Positions 62,242-64,000 of a DNA stretch of 64,000 nt are shown here, one piece after another. The notes beneath the pieces are model-generated. The model had not been told where the DNA came from, did not search any database, and was given only the letters and a program-made list of their open reading frames with translations. Location: positions 62,001 to 126,000 of the forward strand of contig JAFKLR010000003.1 of the NCBI GenBank assembly GCA_017304685.1. Direction: 5' to 3'. This DNA is from Sphingobacteriia bacterium (GTDB taxonomy: Bacteria; Pseudomonadota; Alphaproteobacteria; Rickettsiales; 33-17). The position numbers and the translations under genes are program-made. Within the stretch, counting starts at the first letter, position 1. Every line of letters starts with the position of its first letter.

Positions 62242-64000
62242 TTAATCCCAAATCCTTTTTTTTAGAGAAAAGTTAGAAGCATTAAATAAAAAAAGATTTT
62301 TATTATATTCCGAGATATTTAAGATATTTTTACAGGAAGGGGCTAGGGGTATATACGTTAAATTAATTATAACTTTATAATTTTTGCAATAGTCTTCATT
62401 TAGGATATTTAAAATTGGATCAAAAATTAAAAGATATTTATATTTTAATTTAATAGTACAGGCGAGATTATCACACGATAAATTAGCAGTATTTACTAAT
62501 TCAAAACTCTGAATTTCTTGTTTACCATAATATTTGTGCCAATTTTTCACTATACTATTTCTTTTACTTTTAACGTTTGAATAAAGATAACCGTTTATAT
62601 TAATTATAAAATTTTTAGGCTCATTTAAGACAATTAAAAAAGCTTTTTCATGAATAAATATTTCAAATAATAGTGAAGAAATTATAAGCAATATACCAAA
62701 TATTTTAATTTTTGTTTTCCAAATAGTGAGCCATATAAAGCCTAAACTTAATAAACATAAAGTTACTGAAGAAATTGAAGAAATATTAATTACAGAACCT
62801 GGTAGTGCACTTGTTAAATCAGCAATTTTTGTAAGTAAAATTATTCCGTATTTTATAAAAGGTGAAATTAAATATTCAATGTTAACAAAATATAAAGTTA
62901 ACCAAGAAACAGTTAATGGCATAATAATAAAGCTAACTAATGGAATGGCAAATAAATTAGCTAAGATCCCATAATTAGCATAAGAATTAAAGTGATAAAG
63001 AGAAAAAGGGCTTGTTGCAATACCAGCTAGTAATGAAGTAATTACTATACCAAAAAAGTAAAATATAATGCGTGAAAAATGATTTTCAAAGTTAATATAA
63101 GGAGTAACTTTTTTTGTATATATTTCATAAAAACTAATTAATGCAAGTACCGCCGCAAATGACATTTGAAAACTGGGTTTTAAAATTACATCTGGCATCA
63201 TAAGTAAAATTATGAAAGCTGCGAGCGATAAAGATCTTATAGGATGTGGAGATCGATCGAATATTATGGATAATACTATTAAAGTACTCATTATAAAAGC
63301 ACGAATAGCGGCAGTATGTGCGCCTGATAAAAACAAATAAAATAAACTAATTAAAATAGATATAAATCCTGAGAGTTTTTTAAGATCAATTCTTTCAGAT
63401 AAATTTGGAATTAAAGCTAACGTATTTCTAAATAATAAAAAACATATAGCGACTACTAAACTTAAATGCATTCCTGAAACTGCAAGTATATGAGAAAGAC
63501 CTGAATTTCTCATATTATCAAAAATGGTTACGGGTATAGTAGAAGTTTCTCCAATTATAAGAGCAGCAAAAACAGGTCCGTATGTTTTCCCCATTTGGTC
63601 ATAAATTCTGTTTGCAATTGCTTGTCGCAAATGTTCAATTTTTTGATTAAACCAGTTAATTTTTTTTTGTTTTATTATAGTTACATCAGATATGGCATAA
63701 CCAATAGCGCTAATCTGCTGAAAATACGAAACTCTTCTTAAATTATAACCTCCTGGAACCGTATTAGAAGAAGGAGGAGAGAGATTAGCTTTAAACTTTA
63801 TAATGTCACCTACTTTCGTATTATCTATTTTAGTTCGAAAGGAAACTTTAATATTTTTTAGTTTTCTATGGTTGCTGATTTTATCAATAGTGAGAGGTTT
63901 AATAGTTAACCTTGCGCCAATTGTTAGGTTAGTAATTTCATTAACTTGACCTACTATACTTACATTACTAAAATTATGAGGAATAATATAAGTTGAGATC
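62242..64000 (-). CDS. comEC: ComEC/Rec2 DNA-uptake channel, 5' end beyond the window
   Basis: Polytopic membrane protein for DNA import across the inner membrane. The frame is open from the window edge at 64000 down to 62242, about 585 codons; the TTG at 63630 is not the start. The N-terminal OB-like part includes the family pattern VPGGYNLRRVSYFQQISAIGYA (in two parts). The competence domain follows (ALIIGETSTIP, NSGLSHILAVSGMHLSLV, FLSGAHTAAIRAF). The C-terminal 120 residues do not show the metallo-beta-lactamase HxHxDH motif of full ComEC. The next gene downstream is the prepilin, but it has its own promoter. Confidence 0.92.
   Translation of the reverse strand, partial: ISTYIIPHNFSNVSIVGQVNEITNLTIGARLTIKPLTIDKISNHRKLKNIKVSFRTKIDNTKVGDIIKFKANLSPPSSNTVPGGYNLRRVSYFQQISAIGYAISDVTIIKQKKINWFNQKIEHLRQAIANRIYDQMGKTYGPVFAALIIGETSTIPVTIFDNMRNSGLSHILAVSGMHLSLVVAICFLLFRNTLALIPNLSERIDLKKLSGFISILISLFYLFLSGAHTAAIRAFIMSTLIVLSIIFDRSPHPIRSLSLAAFIILLMMPDVILKPSFQMSFAAVLALISFYEIYTKKVTPYINFENHFSRIIFYFFGIVITSLLAGIATSPFSLYHFNSYANYGILANLFAIPLVSFIIMPLTVSWLTLYFVNIEYLISPFIKYGIILLTKIADLTSALPGSVINISSISSVTLCLLSLGFIWLTIWKTKIKIFGILLIISSLLFEIFIHEKAFLIVLNEPKNFIININGYLYSNVKSKRNSIVKNWHKYYGKQEIQSFELVNTANLSCDNLACTIKLKYKYLLIFDPILNILNEDYCKNYKVIINLTYIPLAPSCKNILNISEYNKNLFLFNASNFSLKKRIWD

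Noticed and set aside
63628..63630. TTG as the start of comEC
   Set aside because: The frame continues upstream to the window edge and encodes the conserved PGGYNLRR region, so the true start is outside the window.
1..64000. tRNA, rRNA, CRISPR, insertion sequence or prophage
   Set aside because: No tRNA-like arms, repeat-spacer pattern, transposase or phage gene was seen on reading both strands; a covariance search could still find a small RNA.

Overview
The window is a low-GC, tightly packed bacterial chromosome segment that reads as an intracellular alphaproteobacterium of the order Rickettsiales. The support is a vir-type type IV secretion block (virB8-virB9-virB10-virB11) with the short VirB9 form, the Rickettsiales-style order of two cysteine desulfurases followed by iscU-iscA-hscB-hscA-fdx, a DUF2125 protein, ankyrin-repeat genes, tol genes, and many proteins with no recognisable family. 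Sigma-54 (rpoN), AnmK, a prepilin and a type II dehydroquinase go beyond the reduced gene set of Rickettsia or Wolbachia. A larger-genome amoeba- or protist-associated lineage of the Midichloriaceae type is therefore plausible; this placement is inference, not shown.

Layout. 1-1.1 kb: 3' end of a 7Fe ferredoxin gene, then decayed sequence including a broken ankyrin gene. 1.1-7.7 kb (minus): mfd, an unknown membrane protein, long-form HPF and rpoN. 8-9.2 kb: an unknown plus-strand gene. 9.2-20.8 kb: Tol-type genes in two minus-strand blocks (tolA-tolB, and an ABC-F-to-tolQ-tolR-GNAT run). The blocks are separated by a 2.3 kb insert with two SlyB-like lipoproteins and a protein made of a duplicated domain. 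20.9-26.6 kb: a cation symporter, an acetyltransferase, an exported SDR-like protein, an ankyrin protein with an F-box/PRANC-like tail and an unknown membrane protein. 26.6-31.2 kb (minus): tsaD, then virB8-9-10-11. 31.6-39.2 kb (minus): a nine-gene run lolC-lolD-unknown-rlmH-phoU-gpmI-lepB-rnc-era. 39.5-41.8 kb: two unknown genes. 41.8-46 kb: a PAP2 phosphatase with an ArnT-like glycosyltransferase, aroQ-anmK, and an alpha/beta hydrolase.

46-53.7 kb holds a complete Fe-S assembly operon behind an IscR-type operator: iscR, a NifS-like desulfurase, iscS, iscU, iscA, hscB, hscA, fdx, then a DUF2125 gene. alaS and a long coiled-coil protein follow. 58.7-64 kb (minus) carries comEC (running off the window), a prepilin behind strong promoter elements, and an 873-residue exported Trp/Cys-rich protein. 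The prepilin and the exported protein look like a two-gene surface-filament or pilus-tip module and are the best candidate for an undescribed system here.

No rRNA, tRNA, CRISPR array, insertion sequence or prophage was recognised. Convergent gene pairs are commonly closed by near-perfect hairpins, several of which include the stop codons of the flanking genes.
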